From Alphaproteobacteria bacterium (lineage in GTDB: Bacteria > Pseudomonadota > Alphaproteobacteria > Caulobacterales > Caulobacteraceae), in the NCBI GenBank assembly GCA_018820275.1, contig JAHJOO010000023.1, positions 1-50,740 on the forward strand: a stretch of 50,740 bases of DNA. The letters run 5' to 3'. Made by a program: the position numbers and the translations under genes. Positions within the stretch are counted from its first letter, which is position 1, and every line of letters begins with the position of its first letter. Positions 1 to 8,285 of the stretch are shown here, piece by piece. The notes under the pieces were generated by a model. It saw nothing but the letters and a program-made list of their open reading frames with translations, made no database searches and was not told the origin of the DNA.

Positions 1-111
1 GCGCCGGCCGCCGAAGCGCCGGCCGCGACTGATGCGGGCGACACCGCCGCCGAGGCGCCGGCGCCGCGCCGGCGCGCGCCCCGTCGCAAGGCCGAGACGG
101 CCTCGGAATAG
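1..111 (+). CDS. C-terminal tail of an unidentified protein (partial)
   Basis: Reading frame 1 is open from the first base of the window and closes with TAG at 109-111, giving 36 residues rich in Ala, Pro and Glu that end in a basic stretch (PRRRAPRRK) and AETASE. Such low-complexity Ala/Pro/Arg tails occur at the ends of several alphaproteobacterial proteins (trigger factor, RNase E and others), so the tail alone does not identify the product. It could in principle be an open frame by chance, because GC-rich DNA has few stops, but the composition and the tidy stop before the next gene favour a real gene end. The bases 112-202 after it hold no gene that I can see. Confidence 0.45.
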   Translation, partial: APAAEAPAATDAGDTAAEAPAPRRRAPRRKAETASE

Positions 112-202
112 ACGCCGAAACCCGGCCGAAGCGTGAGCGTTCGACCCTTGACGGGGACGGGCTGAACGCCTTCTCGTCGCATCGTCGTCGAGGAGTTCGC
201 CC

Positions 203-856
203 ATGCGCGTCGCCGCCCCCCTGCTGTCGCTGGCCCTTCTGACCTCGGCCTGCGCCTCCGCCGGGGGGCCGTCGGGGCAGGGCATTCCTCCGCCCCCGCC
301 CCCGCCGGGCGCGGGTGGGGTTCTGACCGACTGGCGCGGGCCCATCACCTCCACCGACCGCGACCGGCTGGACCGTCTGGATCGCGCCTGGACCCAGGCC
401 CTCGCGGAGGCACGGCGGACCGAGGGGTCGGGCGATCTCGCGTCCGTGGGCAACCTCATCGATCCCGACGCGGCCCGGCCCGGCGCCGAGCCGCCCGTCG
501 GCGACTACCGCTGCCGCACGATCAAGCTGGGCAACCAGGGCGGCGGCGGCCTGGGCTACGTCGTCTACGGCTGGTTCGACTGCCGCGTCGAGCGCACCGC
601 CCGAGGGCTGCGCTTCTCCAAGCTGACCGGATCGCAGCGCCAGACCGGGCTCCTTTTCCCGGAAGCGGCCGAGCGCATGGTCTTCCTCGGCGGGCTCGCG
701 CTCAGCGACGAGCCCGCGGCCAACTCCTACGGTCAGAACCCGGAGCGGGACATTGTCGGGGTCTGGGAACGCTTCGGCGACAGGCGGTGGCGGCTGGTGA
801 TGCCGTATCCGGTCGTCGAGTCCACGCTGGACCTTCTGGAGGTCGTGCCGCGCTGA
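203..856 (+). CDS. DUF4893-like lipoprotein
   Basis: 217 residues. The N-terminus is a lipoprotein signal peptide: Met-Arg, a hydrophobic run, then lipobox LTSA-Cys at about residue 17, followed by a Gly/Pro-rich linker. The mature part (about residues 45-215) contains the segments TDWRGPIT, DRDRLDRLDRAW, GDYRCRTIKLG and ERDIVGVWERFGDRRWRLVMP, which match my memory of the DUF4893 family of Sphingomonadales and Caulobacterales; function unknown. Two Cys (in YRCR and FDCR) may form a disulfide in the periplasm. The ATG has a GAGGAG-like ribosome site about 8 nt upstream. Inferred location: inner or outer membrane, periplasmic face. Family name from memory, so moderately sure. Confidence 0.8.
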   Translation: MRVAAPLLSLALLTSACASAGGPSGQGIPPPPPPPGAGGVLTDWRGPITSTDRDRLDRLDRAWTQALAEARRTEGSGDLASVGNLIDPDAARPGAEPPVGDYRCRTIKLGNQGGGGLGYVVYGWFDCRVERTARGLRFSKLTGSQRQTGLLFPEAAERMVFLGGLALSDEPAANSYGQNPERDIVGVWERFGDRRWRLVMPYPVVESTLDLLEVVPR

Positions 857-909
857 CTTGACGGCGGACGCTTCGCCCGGTCCCCTGAGGCCTTCTGGCG
901 ACGGAGGAC

Positions 910-1326
910 ATGATGCGCGGAATTGGATCGATCCTGGTGCTTGGCGGCCTGGTGCTGGCGGTGGTCGTCGGCGTCATGATCGGCCTGCCGACCTACAACG
1001 TCTATCGCAAGCAGATGGCGGGCAAGGCGGCTTATGAGCAGGCGGTGCAGGATCGCCGCATCCGCGTGCTGGAGGCGCAGGCCGCGCTGGATTCGGCCCA
1101 GCTGACCGCCCAGGCCGAGGTCGCGCGGGCGCGCGGAACGGACGAGGCCAACCGGATCATGGCGCAAAGCCTCGGCGGACCCGAAAACTACCTCCGCTGG
1201 GCCTACATCGACATGCTGAAGGAGACGGCGGACCAGCAGGACCGCCAGATCATTTACATCCCGACCGAGGCCGGCATGCCCATCCTCGAGGCGGGCCAGC
1301 GCGGCGGGCGACCGGCGGGCGGGTGA
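910..1326 (+). CDS. Small membrane-anchored protein with an SPFH-like C-terminal tail
   Basis: 138 residues starting at the first of two adjacent ATGs, with GGAGG at 903-907. Residues 6-27 form one strong transmembrane helix (GSILVLGGLVLAVVVG...), then a charged, probably coiled-coil stretch (about 35-85) with Ala-Glu-Ala repeats, then LGGPENYLRWAYIDML and QIIYIPTEAGMPILEA. This last part looks like the end of prohibitin/stomatin/HflC (SPFH) proteins, where an Ala-rich helix is followed by a segment of this kind and a short beta strand. The SPFH domain itself is absent. A role in membrane scaffolding or protease control is only an inference; the protein may equally be an unrelated membrane protein. 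Confidence 0.75.
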   Translation: MMRGIGSILVLGGLVLAVVVGVMIGLPTYNVYRKQMAGKAAYEQAVQDRRIRVLEAQAALDSAQLTAQAEVARARGTDEANRIMAQSLGGPENYLRWAYIDMLKETADQQDRQIIYIPTEAGMPILEAGQRGGRPAGG

Positions 1327-1417
1327 AACTAAGGGCGTCTTCAGCCGCGGCTAACCCTTCTCTTCGGCGCTATCTCAACCTTTGCGGGGCAGGGTCCGGT
1401 CGATCCGGAGACACCGC

Positions 1418-2542
1418 TTGACCGACCGCGCCGTCCGAAATCTGGCCAATCTCAAGAAGACCGCGTCCACGGCGCGGGTCCTGAACCTGCTGCGCGTGTG
1501 GCAGGAGCATCGCCACGCGGAGGGCTGGAAGGCCGCGCCGATGTTCCGGCATGCGGCCCTGAACCGGGCCCTGATCCTGAAGCACCGCCTGCGCCGCGAC
1601 GAGGTCGACCGGTTCGGCACGCATCGGCACGTGGCGACCAAGATCATCCTGCCGATGGACGGCGACGACCTCAGGCTCGGGGGGCGCTATCTGTTCGTCG
1701 GCCAGACCGGCTACGACCGGACGATGCAGGAGACCTTCGGCGTCGGTCCGCATCATCCGGACCGGCAGGTGCTGGCGCTGATGGACGAGCTGCCCGGGCT
1801 CGACCCCTTCCTGCTGCGCGAGCAGCTGCGCCGCAACGGGCTGACGCCCGATCCCTGCTACTTCAACCTGTCCGAGGCGGATCTGGCGCGCATGGCCCAG
1901 TTCGTCGCCCAGGAGATCCAGCCGCTGGTCGACCTCAGCCTCGGTCCCGACGTCGATCTGGACGCGGTCAATCCCGTCGCACGGCTGACGGCCCGGATCA
2001 TGTGCTTCACGCCCGGCGCGGACATGAGCTCCCTGTGCGCGACCCTGCGGCTGGAACCCCACGAATGCGACGAGGGCGTCTTCTGCTGGAAGGGCTTTCT
2101 CTACTACAAATGGGCGCTGAACAGCGTGATCGGCGACGTCGGCGACGTCCTCGAGGGCGTGCGCCGGGCCCGCCCCTACGGCCGGGCGGGGGCCGAGCAG
2201 ATCGTCGCCCTGGAACGGGCCCGCGAGCGGGTCGACCGGCGGATTCTCCAGACCTGCGAAGCCGCCGCCGACATGCTGCGGGTCTATGACGAAGCCTTCT
2301 TCGCCATGACGCGCCGCGGGGATCCGACGCGATTCCGCGACTTCCTGCGCGATGCGCCCCTGCTGTTCTCCGAACTGGGGGAGCGGCTGGGCGCGGTCCA
2401 GCACGTGATCAGCTTCTGGCGGTTCCGCGCGGCCGCGGGCAAGCCCCGACTGACGTACGAGGAGCTGTTCGATCTCCTCGCCGACTTCGAGACCAGCCTC
2501 GCCGGCCGGGAGACTCCCGACACGGCCTCGCTCGCGGCCTGA
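1418..2542 (+). CDS. Conserved-looking protein of unknown function (374 aa)
   Basis: The frame is open from 1382, but I place the start at TTG 1418 because GGAG at 1407-1410 lies 7 nt before it; the residues upstream are Arg-rich and look non-coding. The protein begins L/M-T-D-R-A-V-R-N-L and has no signal peptide or membrane segment, so it is presumably cytoplasmic. Notable parts are GHRYLFVGQ-like GGRYLFVGQTGYDRT, a Cys-containing region (CFTPGADMSSLCATL, ECDEGVFCWKG; four Cys that could bind metal) and a helical C-terminal half rich in Arg and Glu. I do not recognise the family. It is convergent with ahcY, the two stop codons being 6 nt apart. Codon use is like the neighbours, so it looks like a resident gene. 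Confidence 0.75.
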   Translation: MTDRAVRNLANLKKTASTARVLNLLRVWQEHRHAEGWKAAPMFRHAALNRALILKHRLRRDEVDRFGTHRHVATKIILPMDGDDLRLGGRYLFVGQTGYDRTMQETFGVGPHHPDRQVLALMDELPGLDPFLLREQLRRNGLTPDPCYFNLSEADLARMAQFVAQEIQPLVDLSLGPDVDLDAVNPVARLTARIMCFTPGADMSSLCATLRLEPHECDEGVFCWKGFLYYKWALNSVIGDVGDVLEGVRRARPYGRAGAEQIVALERARERVDRRILQTCEAAADMLRVYDEAFFAMTRRGDPTRFRDFLRDAPLLFSELGERLGAVQHVISFWRFRAAAGKPRLTYEELFDLLADFETSLAGRETPDTASLAA

Positions 2543-2548
2543 CGGCGA

Positions 2549-3940
2549 TCAGTAGCGGTAGTGGTCCGGCTTGAACGGACCCGCCGACGGGACCGAGATG
2601 TAGTCGGCCTGCTCCTTGGTCAGGGTCGTCAGCTTCGCGCCCAGCTTGGCCAGGTGCAGCATGGCGACCTTTTCGTCGAGATGCTTGGGCAGGACGTAGA
2701 CCTGGTTCTCGTACTTCGACTTGTTGGTCCAGAGTTCGATCTGGGCCAGCGTCTGGTTGGTGAAGGACGCCGACATCACGAACGAGGGGTGGCCCGTGGC
2801 GTTGCCCAGGTTCACCAGGCGGCCCTGCGACAGCAGGATGATCTTGTTGCCGCCCGGGAACTCGATGTGGTCGACCTGGGGCTTGATCTCGTCCCACTTG
2901 AAGTTCTTCAGGCCGGCGACCTGAATCTCCGAGTCGAAGTGGCCGATGTTGCAGACGATGGCGTTGTTGCGCATCCGGCGCATGTGATCGACGGTGATCA
3001 CGTCCTTGTTGCCGGTGGCGGTGACGAAGATGTCCGCCTTGTCCGCCACGTCGTCGAGCGTCTGGACGTCATAGCCTTCCATCGCCGCCTGCAGGGCGCA
3101 GATCGGGTCGATCTCGGTGACGATCACGCGGGCACCGCCCTGGCGCAGCGAGGCGGCCGAGCCCTTGCCCACGTCGCCGTAGCCGCAGACCACGGCGACC
3201 TTGCCCGACAGCATGACGTCGGTGCCGCGGCGGATGGCGTCGACGAGGCTCTCGCGGCAGCCGTACAGGTTGTCGAACTTGGACTTGGTGACGCTGTCGT
3301 TGACGTTGATGGCGGGGAAGGGCAGTTCGCCGCGCTCGGCCATCTGGTACAGGCGGTGCACGCCCGTGGTCGTCTCTTCCGACACGCCGCCGATGGCGTC
3401 GCGGATCGCCGAATAGAAGCCGGGCTTCTCCTTCAGGTACCGCTTCATGACCTTATAGAGGGCTTCCTCTTCCTCGTTGGTCGGGTTGTCGAGGACGCTG
3501 GCGTCCTTCTCGGCCTTGGGCCCGAGCACGCACAGCAGGGTCGCGTCGCCGCCGTCGTCGAGGATCAGGTTCGGATAGCCGCCGTCGGCCCATTCGAAGA
3601 TCTTGTGGGCGTAGTCCCAGTACTCTTCCAGCGTCTCGCCCTTGGTGGCGAAGACCGGGGTGCCGTTGGCGGCGATCGCGGCCGCGGCGTGGTCCTGGGT
3701 CGAGAAGATGTTGCACGAGGCCCAGCGCACGTCGGCACCCAGGGCTTCCAGCGTCTGGATCAGCACGGCGGTCTGGATCGTCATGTGCAGGCTGCCGGCG
3801 ATGCGGGCACCCTTCAGCGGCTGGGCCGCGCCGAACTCCTCGCGCAGGGCCATCAGACCGGGCATCTCGGTCTCGGCGATGGCGATCTCCTTGTTGCCGA
3901 ACGGGGCCAGGGAGATGTCGCGGACGATGTAGTCGGTCAT
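2549..3940 (-). CDS. ahcY: Adenosylhomocysteinase (S-adenosyl-L-homocysteine hydrolase)
   Basis: 463 residues, the usual length of bacterial AhcY. It hydrolyses S-adenosylhomocysteine to adenosine and homocysteine in the cytosol, removing the product inhibitor of methyltransferases and feeding homocysteine back to methionine. Seen directly: [10 protein letters not shown] near the start (substrate site), [33 protein letters not shown] (catalytic Lys/Asp region), the NAD-binding [10 protein letters not shown] and [15 protein letters not shown], and the diagnostic C-terminus KPDHYRY that reaches into the neighbouring subunit. All key motifs are intact. A perfect 16-bp palindrome lies about 70 nt upstream of the start and is shared with metK, pointing to SAH/SAM-responsive control. 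Confidence 0.98.
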   Translation of the reverse strand: MTDYIVRDISLAPFGNKEIAIAETEMPGLMALREEFGAAQPLKGARIAGSLHMTIQTAVLIQTLEALGADVRWASCNIFSTQDHAAAAIAANGTPVFATKGETLEEYWDYAHKIFEWADGGYPNLILDDGGDATLLCVLGPKAEKDASVLDNPTNEEEEALYKVMKRYLKEKPGFYSAIRDAIGGVSEETTTGVHRLYQMAERGELPFPAINVNDSVTKSKFDNLYGCRESLVDAIRRGTDVMLSGKVAVVCGYGDVGKGSAASLRQGGARVIVTEIDPICALQAAMEGYDVQTLDDVADKADIFVTATGNKDVITVDHMRRMRNNAIVCNIGHFDSEIQVAGLKNFKWDEIKPQVDHIEFPGGNKIILLSQGRLVNLGNATGHPSFVMSASFTNQTLAQIELWTNKSKYENQVYVLPKHLDEKVAMLHLAKLGAKLTTLTKEQADYISVPSAGPFKPDHYRY

Positions 3941-4007
3941 GGCTCTGCTTTCGCGAGGGTGAGGTCGCGGGCCTCATAGCCTCTCCCCGCCCGGGGAGCA
4001 ACATCGC

Positions 4008-4023
4008 ATAAGGATATCCTTAT
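4008..4023. promoter_or_regulatory. Palindromic operator upstream of ahcY (SahR-like site)
   Basis: ATAAGGATATCCTTAT is a perfect 16-bp inverted repeat in the ahcY / protease divergent intergenic region, 68 nt before the ahcY start. A near-identical site (ATAAGGATATCTTTAT) lies in front of metK at 45301-45316. AT-rich palindromes centred on GATATC before SAH/SAM cycle genes are the known signature of SahR-type ArsR-family regulators of Proteobacteria. The regulator itself is not in this window. That the site is bound by such a factor is an inference from sharing and family knowledge. Confidence 0.7.
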
Positions 4024-4082
4024 ATGATGCCCTCGCCGCCGCGACGCGGGCGTGTCATGGTCCGCGCCGGGAGGGTGCGGAC

Positions 4083-4982
4083 ATGGTCGCAGCCCATCGA
4101 CGCGCCGTGCTGGGCGGGCTTGCCGCCGTCGTCGCGGGGCCCGTTCTGGCGCAGGACGCGCAGGATCGCGTGGGCCGCTCGACGGTGCCCGTGCGGCTGA
4201 ACGGGCAGGACCTCGTCTTCGCCGTGGACACGGCGGCCACCGCCTCGGTGATCGCCTCCGACCTGGTGGGACCGCTGGATCTGGCCCCGGCCGGAAGCGC
4301 GGTGATGCACACCATCGTCGGTGCCGAGGCCGTGGCGCTGGTCACGGCCCGGAGTCTGGCCAGCGGGGCGCTGGCCCGGACCGGGGTCCGGCTCGCCGTC
4401 GGCGACCGGCGCGGTCTGATCGGGCTGGACGGATTGCTCGGTCTGGATCTTCTGGCGGGCCAGAGGATCGATCTCCGCCTACGGGGCCGGCGCGGCACGT
4501 CCATCGGACGCTCCCGTCTCGACGACGACACCTTCCTGCAGGCCCAGCGCCCCCGGGTCAGCTTTTCACCGCCGCCGGCGCCCGCCGGTGCCCCGGCCCG
4601 CGGCCTGATCACGCTGCAGATGGTCGTGAGGGGCCGTCCGGCCACGGGGGTGGTCGACACCGGTGCGGCCGTCAGCCTGATCAACCCGGCGCTGGCCGAG
4701 GCGGCGCAGGCGCGCCCCCTGGCCCTCAGGGGCGCCGCGGACGGACAGGCGGTCCAGTCCCCGACCGGGGCGTCCGTCGCGGCGCTTCCCATGTCGGTCA
4801 ACGCCGTCCGCATGGGGGGCATGCTCATGGACAGGCTGGGGGTCCTGATGGGCGATTTTCACATCTTCCGGCACCTCGGTCTGGCCGACGCCCCGGCCAT
4901 GCTGGTGGGCGTCGACGTCCTGGGCGTGTTCGGGCGGGTCATCATCGATCTGGATCGCGGCGAACTGATCCTGGAGATCTGA
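4083..4982 (+). CDS. Secreted retropepsin-like aspartic protease
   Basis: 299 residues. The N-terminus (HRRAVLGGLAAVVAGPVLA-QD) is a signal peptide with a twin-Arg and a likely cleavage after VLA, possibly Tat-dependent. Two retropepsin-type half-sites are visible: FAVDTAATASVI near residue 47 and GVVDTGAAVSLI near residue 190. Each has the Asp-Thr-Gly/Ala motif followed by a hydrophobic strand; the first reads DTA rather than DTG, the second is canonical DTG. Each half is followed by a hydrophobic-hydrophobic-Gly motif (LLGLDLL, LVGVDVLG). The arrangement matches the bacterial aspartyl protease families with two repeats in one chain, unlike single-domain retroviral enzymes. Substrate unknown. 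It is divergent from ahcY and 39 nt upstream of bioB, with which it may be co-transcribed. Confidence 0.85.
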   Translation: MVAAHRRAVLGGLAAVVAGPVLAQDAQDRVGRSTVPVRLNGQDLVFAVDTAATASVIASDLVGPLDLAPAGSAVMHTIVGAEAVALVTARSLASGALARTGVRLAVGDRRGLIGLDGLLGLDLLAGQRIDLRLRGRRGTSIGRSRLDDDTFLQAQRPRVSFSPPPAPAGAPARGLITLQMVVRGRPATGVVDTGAAVSLINPALAEAAQARPLALRGAADGQAVQSPTGASVAALPMSVNAVRMGGMLMDRLGVLMGDFHIFRHLGLADAPAMLVGVDVLGVFGRVIIDLDRGELILEI

Positions 4983-5021
4983 CGGCTTGCGCCGGGCGGC
5001 GGCGCAAAGCAGGAAGCGACC

Positions 5022-6014
5022 ATGACCGTCGATCCCGCCACGCCCCGCCACGACTGGACCCTGCAGGAGGTCCGGGACCTTTTCGCCCTGCCGTTCATGG
5101 AGCTGGTCTTCCGCGCCGCGGAAGTCCACCGCCGGGGCTTCGACCCCAGCGAGGTCCAGAAGAGCCGGCTGCTGTCGATCAAGACCGGGGGATGCGCCGA
5201 GAACTGCGGCTATTGCTCGCAATCCGCCCATTTCGACACGGGTCTGAAGGCGGAAAAGCTGATGGACGCCCAGGTGGTGCTGGCCGAGGCCATGGCCGCC
5301 AGGGCCGGCGGCGCCGACCGGTTCTGCATGGGCGCCGCCTGGCGCGAGCTGAAGGATCGGGACCTGCCGAAACTCCAGGCGATGATCGCGGGTGTGAAGG
5401 CGCTGGGTCTGGAGACGTGCGCCACCCTGGGCATGCTGACCCCCGATCAGGCCCGGGGGCTGAAGGCGGCCGGGCTCGACTACTACAACCACAACCTCGA
5501 CACCTCGCCGGAGTTCTACGGCGAGGTGGTGACCACCCGGACCTGGCAGGACCGGCTCGACACCCTGGCCGCCGTGCGCGACGCCGGAATGGCCACTTGC
5601 TGCGGCGGGATCGTCGGCATGGGCGAGAGCCGGGCGGACCGCGCCGGTCTGCTGCATGCCCTCGCCACGCTTCCGGCCCATCCGGACAGCCTGCCGGTCA
5701 ATGCGCTGGTGCCGATCGCCGGCACGCCGCTGGGCGACCGGGTCCGGGCGGAAGGCGCCATCGATCCGATCGAGTTCGTGCGCACGGTGGCCGTGGCGCG
5801 CCTCGTCTGTCCCCGATCGATCGTGCGGTTGTCGGCGGGACGCGAGGCCATGAGCCTGGAAATGCAGGCCCTGTGCTTCCTCGCGGGGGCCAACTCGATC
5901 TTCGTCGGCGGCCGGTTGCTGACGACGCCGAACCCGGAGGACGACGCGGACGCGGACCTGTTCGCCCGCCTCGACCTGAAGCCCATGATCGCGGCCCGCG
6001 AGGTCGCCGCCTAA
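5022..6014 (+). CDS. bioB: Biotin synthase
   Basis: 330 residues, normal for BioB. Radical-SAM enzyme that inserts sulfur into dethiobiotin, the last step of biotin synthesis. The radical-SAM cluster motif CAENCGYC (Cys58, Cys62, Cys65) follows LLSIKTGG, and SQSAHF follows it. Further BioB signatures are [17 protein letters not shown] (Cys of the 2Fe-2S site), [24 protein letters not shown] (second Cys region) and [11 protein letters not shown] (Arg ligand of the auxiliary cluster). All ligands are present. The other bio genes are not adjacent, but a BioY biotin transporter lies at 47570-48097 in the same window. Ribosome site AGGAAG about 8 nt upstream of the ATG. Confidence 0.98.
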   Translation: MTVDPATPRHDWTLQEVRDLFALPFMELVFRAAEVHRRGFDPSEVQKSRLLSIKTGGCAENCGYCSQSAHFDTGLKAEKLMDAQVVLAEAMAARAGGADRFCMGAAWRELKDRDLPKLQAMIAGVKALGLETCATLGMLTPDQARGLKAAGLDYYNHNLDTSPEFYGEVVTTRTWQDRLDTLAAVRDAGMATCCGGIVGMGESRADRAGLLHALATLPAHPDSLPVNALVPIAGTPLGDRVRAEGAIDPIEFVRTVAVARLVCPRSIVRLSAGREAMSLEMQALCFLAGANSIFVGGRLLTTPNPEDDADADLFARLDLKPMIAAREVAA

Positions 6015-6048
6015 CCGGGCGTTAAGCGCCGCCGTGCAGTCTGCCGGT

Positions 6049-6420
6049 ATGGACAGACGCGACCTTCTCGGACTGAAGCGTGCCGCGGCGGGCGGCGGAG
6101 GCGGCGGCGGCGGCGCGGCGACCTACCAGCGTCTCGCCACCGTGACGGCCAACGTGCGTCGCGTCGGCGGCGGCAGCGGGGTCATGACGGTCGAGACCGG
6201 GGTGGACGTGCCCGACGCGGCGCTGCGGACGCGCGCCGCCCAGTCCGCGCCCCGGCTCCGTTCCGCCTACAATGCGGTCGTTCAGCAGGCGGCCTCGTCG
6301 CTGCTCCCCGGCGCCCCGCCCGACGTCGAGCGGCTGGCCCGCGACCTCCAGGCCGCGACGGACCGGACGCTCGGCCGCGCCGGCGCGCGGCTTCTGCTGG
6401 GCACGGTGATGATCGCCTGA
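6049..6420 (+). CDS. Small protein with oligo-Gly tract, unknown function
   Basis: Start chosen at ATG 6049 (MDRRDLLGLKRAAAGG); an upstream in-frame ATG at 6034 overlaps non-coding-looking sequence. 123 residues. An N-terminal Asp-Arg-Arg-Asp-Leu-Leu-Gly could be a weak twin-Arg signal but no long hydrophobic core follows; instead there is a run of eight glycines encoded by GGC/GGA repeats. The rest (YQRLATVTANVRR, VETGVDVPDAALR, APRLRSAYNAVVQQ, LGRAGARLLLGTVMI) has the pattern of a beta strand pair, a helix and a closing strand, loosely like the FliL periplasmic fold. I would not name it on this basis. It lies 34 nt after bioB on the same strand and converges with the ABC ATPase. Confidence 0.65.
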   Translation: MDRRDLLGLKRAAAGGGGGGGGAATYQRLATVTANVRRVGGGSGVMTVETGVDVPDAALRTRAAQSAPRLRSAYNAVVQQAASSLLPGAPPDVERLARDLQAATDRTLGRAGARLLLGTVMIA

Positions 6421-6425
6421 GGGGC

Positions 6426-7400
6426 TCAGTCCCGCGTCGGGTCCGGCTGTGAGGCGTCCCCATAGGTCAGGGACAGGAACACATCCTCCAGATCGGGATC
6501 CTCGGTCGAGACGTCCTGAATGGTGACGCCCGCAGCGCGCACGGCCGCCAGCACCTGCTCCACGGACCCCCGGCCCTTGCGGTAGGTGACGGCGAAGGCC
6601 CCTCCGGCACGGGCCGTGGCCTCGAAGCCCTCGAGCTCGGGCACGCGCGCCAGCTCGCCCTCCGGCACGACGACCACATTGCGCGTGTCCAGTCGTCGCA
6701 GCAGGACCGGCGTCGGTTCGCAGGCCACCACCTCGCCCCGGTTGACGATGGCGATGGTGTCGCAGAGCTCCTGCGCCTCCTCCAGATAATGGGTCGTCAG
6801 GATCACCGTAACGCCCGCGGCGTTCAGTTCGCGCACATAGGCCCAGAGCTGGCGGCGCAGTTCGACGTCCACCCCGGCGGTCGGCTCGTCGAGGATCAGG
6901 ATCGGCGGATTGTGCACCAGGGCCTTGGCCACCATCAGACGCCGCTTCATGCCGCCCGACAGCGCGCGGACATAGGCCCCGGCCTTGTCGCCGAGTCCCA
7001 GCGCGGCCAGCAGCTCGTCGGACCGTCGGCGCTTCGCCGGGACGCCGTAGAAACCCGCCTGGACCTCCAGCGCCTCGCGCGGCGTGAAGAAGACGTCCGC
7101 CGAAATTTCCTGCGGGACCACGCCCAGCGCCGCGCGCACGCCGCGGGGATCCCGGTCCAGGTCGCGCCCCCAGACCACCACCTCGCCCCCCGACTTGGTG
7201 ACCACCCCCGCCAGAATGTTGATCAGCGTCGACTTGCCCGCGCCATTGGGGCCCAGCAGCCCGAACATCGAGCCTCGCGGAATGACCAGATCCACGCCCT
7301 TCAGCGCCGCCTTGGGCGGCGAGGATTTCGACCCGGCGTAGGTCTTGGTCAGGCCGCGGATGCGGACGGCGTCGGCGGGAAGCTCGGAGGGGACGGACAT
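6426..7400 (-). CDS. ABC transporter ATP-binding protein (ABC-2 type exporter class)
   Basis: 324 residues from ATG at 7400 (MSVPSELPADAV); the frame is open further upstream but that part lies over the divergent zinc-finger gene. Walker A GPNGAGKSTL, Q-loop VVPQEIS, signature ALSGGMKRRL, Walker B ILILDEPTAGVD and H-loop TTHYLEEA are all intact, in the order typical of CcmA/DrrA/NodI-like ATPases. The C-terminal 80 residues (VVPEGELARV..., EDPDLEDVFLSLT) are the usual accessory domain of this class. It should pair with an ABC-2 membrane permease, but none is adjacent, so the partner is encoded elsewhere. Substrate unknown. Confidence 0.92.
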   Translation of the reverse strand: MSVPSELPADAVRIRGLTKTYAGSKSSPPKAALKGVDLVIPRGSMFGLLGPNGAGKSTLINILAGVVTKSGGEVVVWGRDLDRDPRGVRAALGVVPQEISADVFFTPREALEVQAGFYGVPAKRRRSDELLAALGLGDKAGAYVRALSGGMKRRLMVAKALVHNPPILILDEPTAGVDVELRRQLWAYVRELNAAGVTVILTTHYLEEAQELCDTIAIVNRGEVVACEPTPVLLRRLDTRNVVVVPEGELARVPELEGFEATARAGGAFAVTYRKGRGSVEQVLAAVRAAGVTIQDVSTEDPDLEDVFLSLTYGDASQPDPTRD

Positions 7401-7493
7401 GAGGGCCTTGGGCTGCCGGCGCCGCGTTTGACGCCGCGCGGGGGGCCGCATAGGTATGCCGCCGACCCCGTCCCGCCAAGTCGTGAGCCCCGA

Positions 7494-7772
7494 ATGACCG
7501 CGCGCGTGCCCGTTCCCGTCTCTCCCGAGGCCCTTCCGCCTCCCGAACAGTTCGCCGTTACGGGCCACCGCGTGGCCTGCGACGGCGGGGGCGGCGCCCT
7601 GGGGCATCCGCTGGTCTGGCTGGCGCTGGTCTGGCTGGAACTGGGCGACAAGCCCTTCGTCGATTGCGGCTATTGCGACCGCCGCTTTGTCCGGAACGAG
7701 GGCAAGAAGGTCCCCAAGGGCCTGATCGCCCACTATGACGACCCGTCGCCCCGTCCGGCCGGAGACCACTGA
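7494..7772 (+). CDS. zf-CHCC zinc-finger domain protein
   Basis: 92 residues from ATG 7494. The C-terminal half reads RVACDGGGGALGHPLVWL and then FVDCGYCDRRFV, giving Cys, His and two Cys in the order of the zf-CHCC family (also found in the NDUFS6 subunit of mitochondrial complex I and in short alphaproteobacterial proteins). Zinc binding by Cys-His-Cys-Cys is therefore likely. The bacterial family members are small, soluble and of unclear role; an assembly role for respiratory complexes is only an inference from NDUFS6. It is divergent from the ABC ATPase, 93 nt apart. The reading is firm because the motif spacing is exact. Confidence 0.9.
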   Translation: MTARVPVPVSPEALPPPEQFAVTGHRVACDGGGGALGHPLVWLALVWLELGDKPFVDCGYCDRRFVRNEGKKVPKGLIAHYDDPSPRPAGDH

Positions 7773-7844
7773 GTCACACGAATTGACCGGGAATTCATTC
7801 CCGTCGGGCTAGAAGGTCCGCGCCTCCCCTCCCCGGAAGAGCCC

Positions 7845-8285
7845 ATGCGCTATCTTCACACCATGGTCCGCGTGACGGACCTCGACGCTTCGCTCCGCTT
7901 CTGGTGCGATCTGCTGGGCCTCCAGGAAGTCCGCCGGACGGACAACGAGGCGGGCCGCTTCACCCTCGTCTTCCTCGCCGCGCCGAAGGACCTCGACCGG
8001 TCCGCCGCCGAGCGGTCGCCCGAGGTCGAGCTGACGTACAACTGGGATCCGGAGACCTATTCGGGCGGCCGCAATTTCGGCCACCTGGCCTACCGGGTCG
8101 ACGACATCTACGCCGCGTGCGCGCGTCTGATGGCCGGCGGCGTGACGATCAGCCGGCCGCCGCGGGACGGCCACATGGCCTTCGTCCGGTCCCCCGACGG
8201 CATCTCCATCGAACTGCTGCAGGAAGGCGAGCGCCTCGCGCCGGCCGAACCCTGGGCCTCCATGCCGAACGTCGGCACGTGGTGA
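7845..8285 (+). CDS. gloA: Lactoylglutathione lyase-like VOC protein (glyoxalase I)
   Basis: 146 residues, the size of a single-chain glyoxalase I. It would isomerise the methylglyoxal-glutathione hemithioacetal to lactoylglutathione in the cytosol. Metal ligands are visible in the expected order: His in RYLHTMVRV (residue 5), Glu in VELTYNW, His in NFGHLAYRV and Glu in ISIELLQEG. GLYXALASE-typical LRFWCDLLGL and AFVRSPDGI are present. The second hydrolase (GloB) is not nearby. Its stop overlaps the GTG start of the next lipoprotein gene by 4 nt, so the two are translationally coupled. Another VOC specificity cannot be excluded, but the fit is close. Confidence 0.92.
   Translation: MRYLHTMVRVTDLDASLRFWCDLLGLQEVRRTDNEAGRFTLVFLAAPKDLDRSAAERSPEVELTYNWDPETYSGGRNFGHLAYRVDDIYAACARLMAGGVTISRPPRDGHMAFVRSPDGISIELLQEGERLAPAEPWASMPNVGTW

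Noticed and set aside
2561..3979. Very long open frame opposite ahcY
   Set aside because: It is the antisense of a certain gene; GC-rich DNA rarely has stops in such frames, and the product is low-complexity with no motif.
4983..5021. BioR-type operator before bioB
   Set aside because: No TTATMKATAA-like palindrome is in the 39-nt gap or before bioY.
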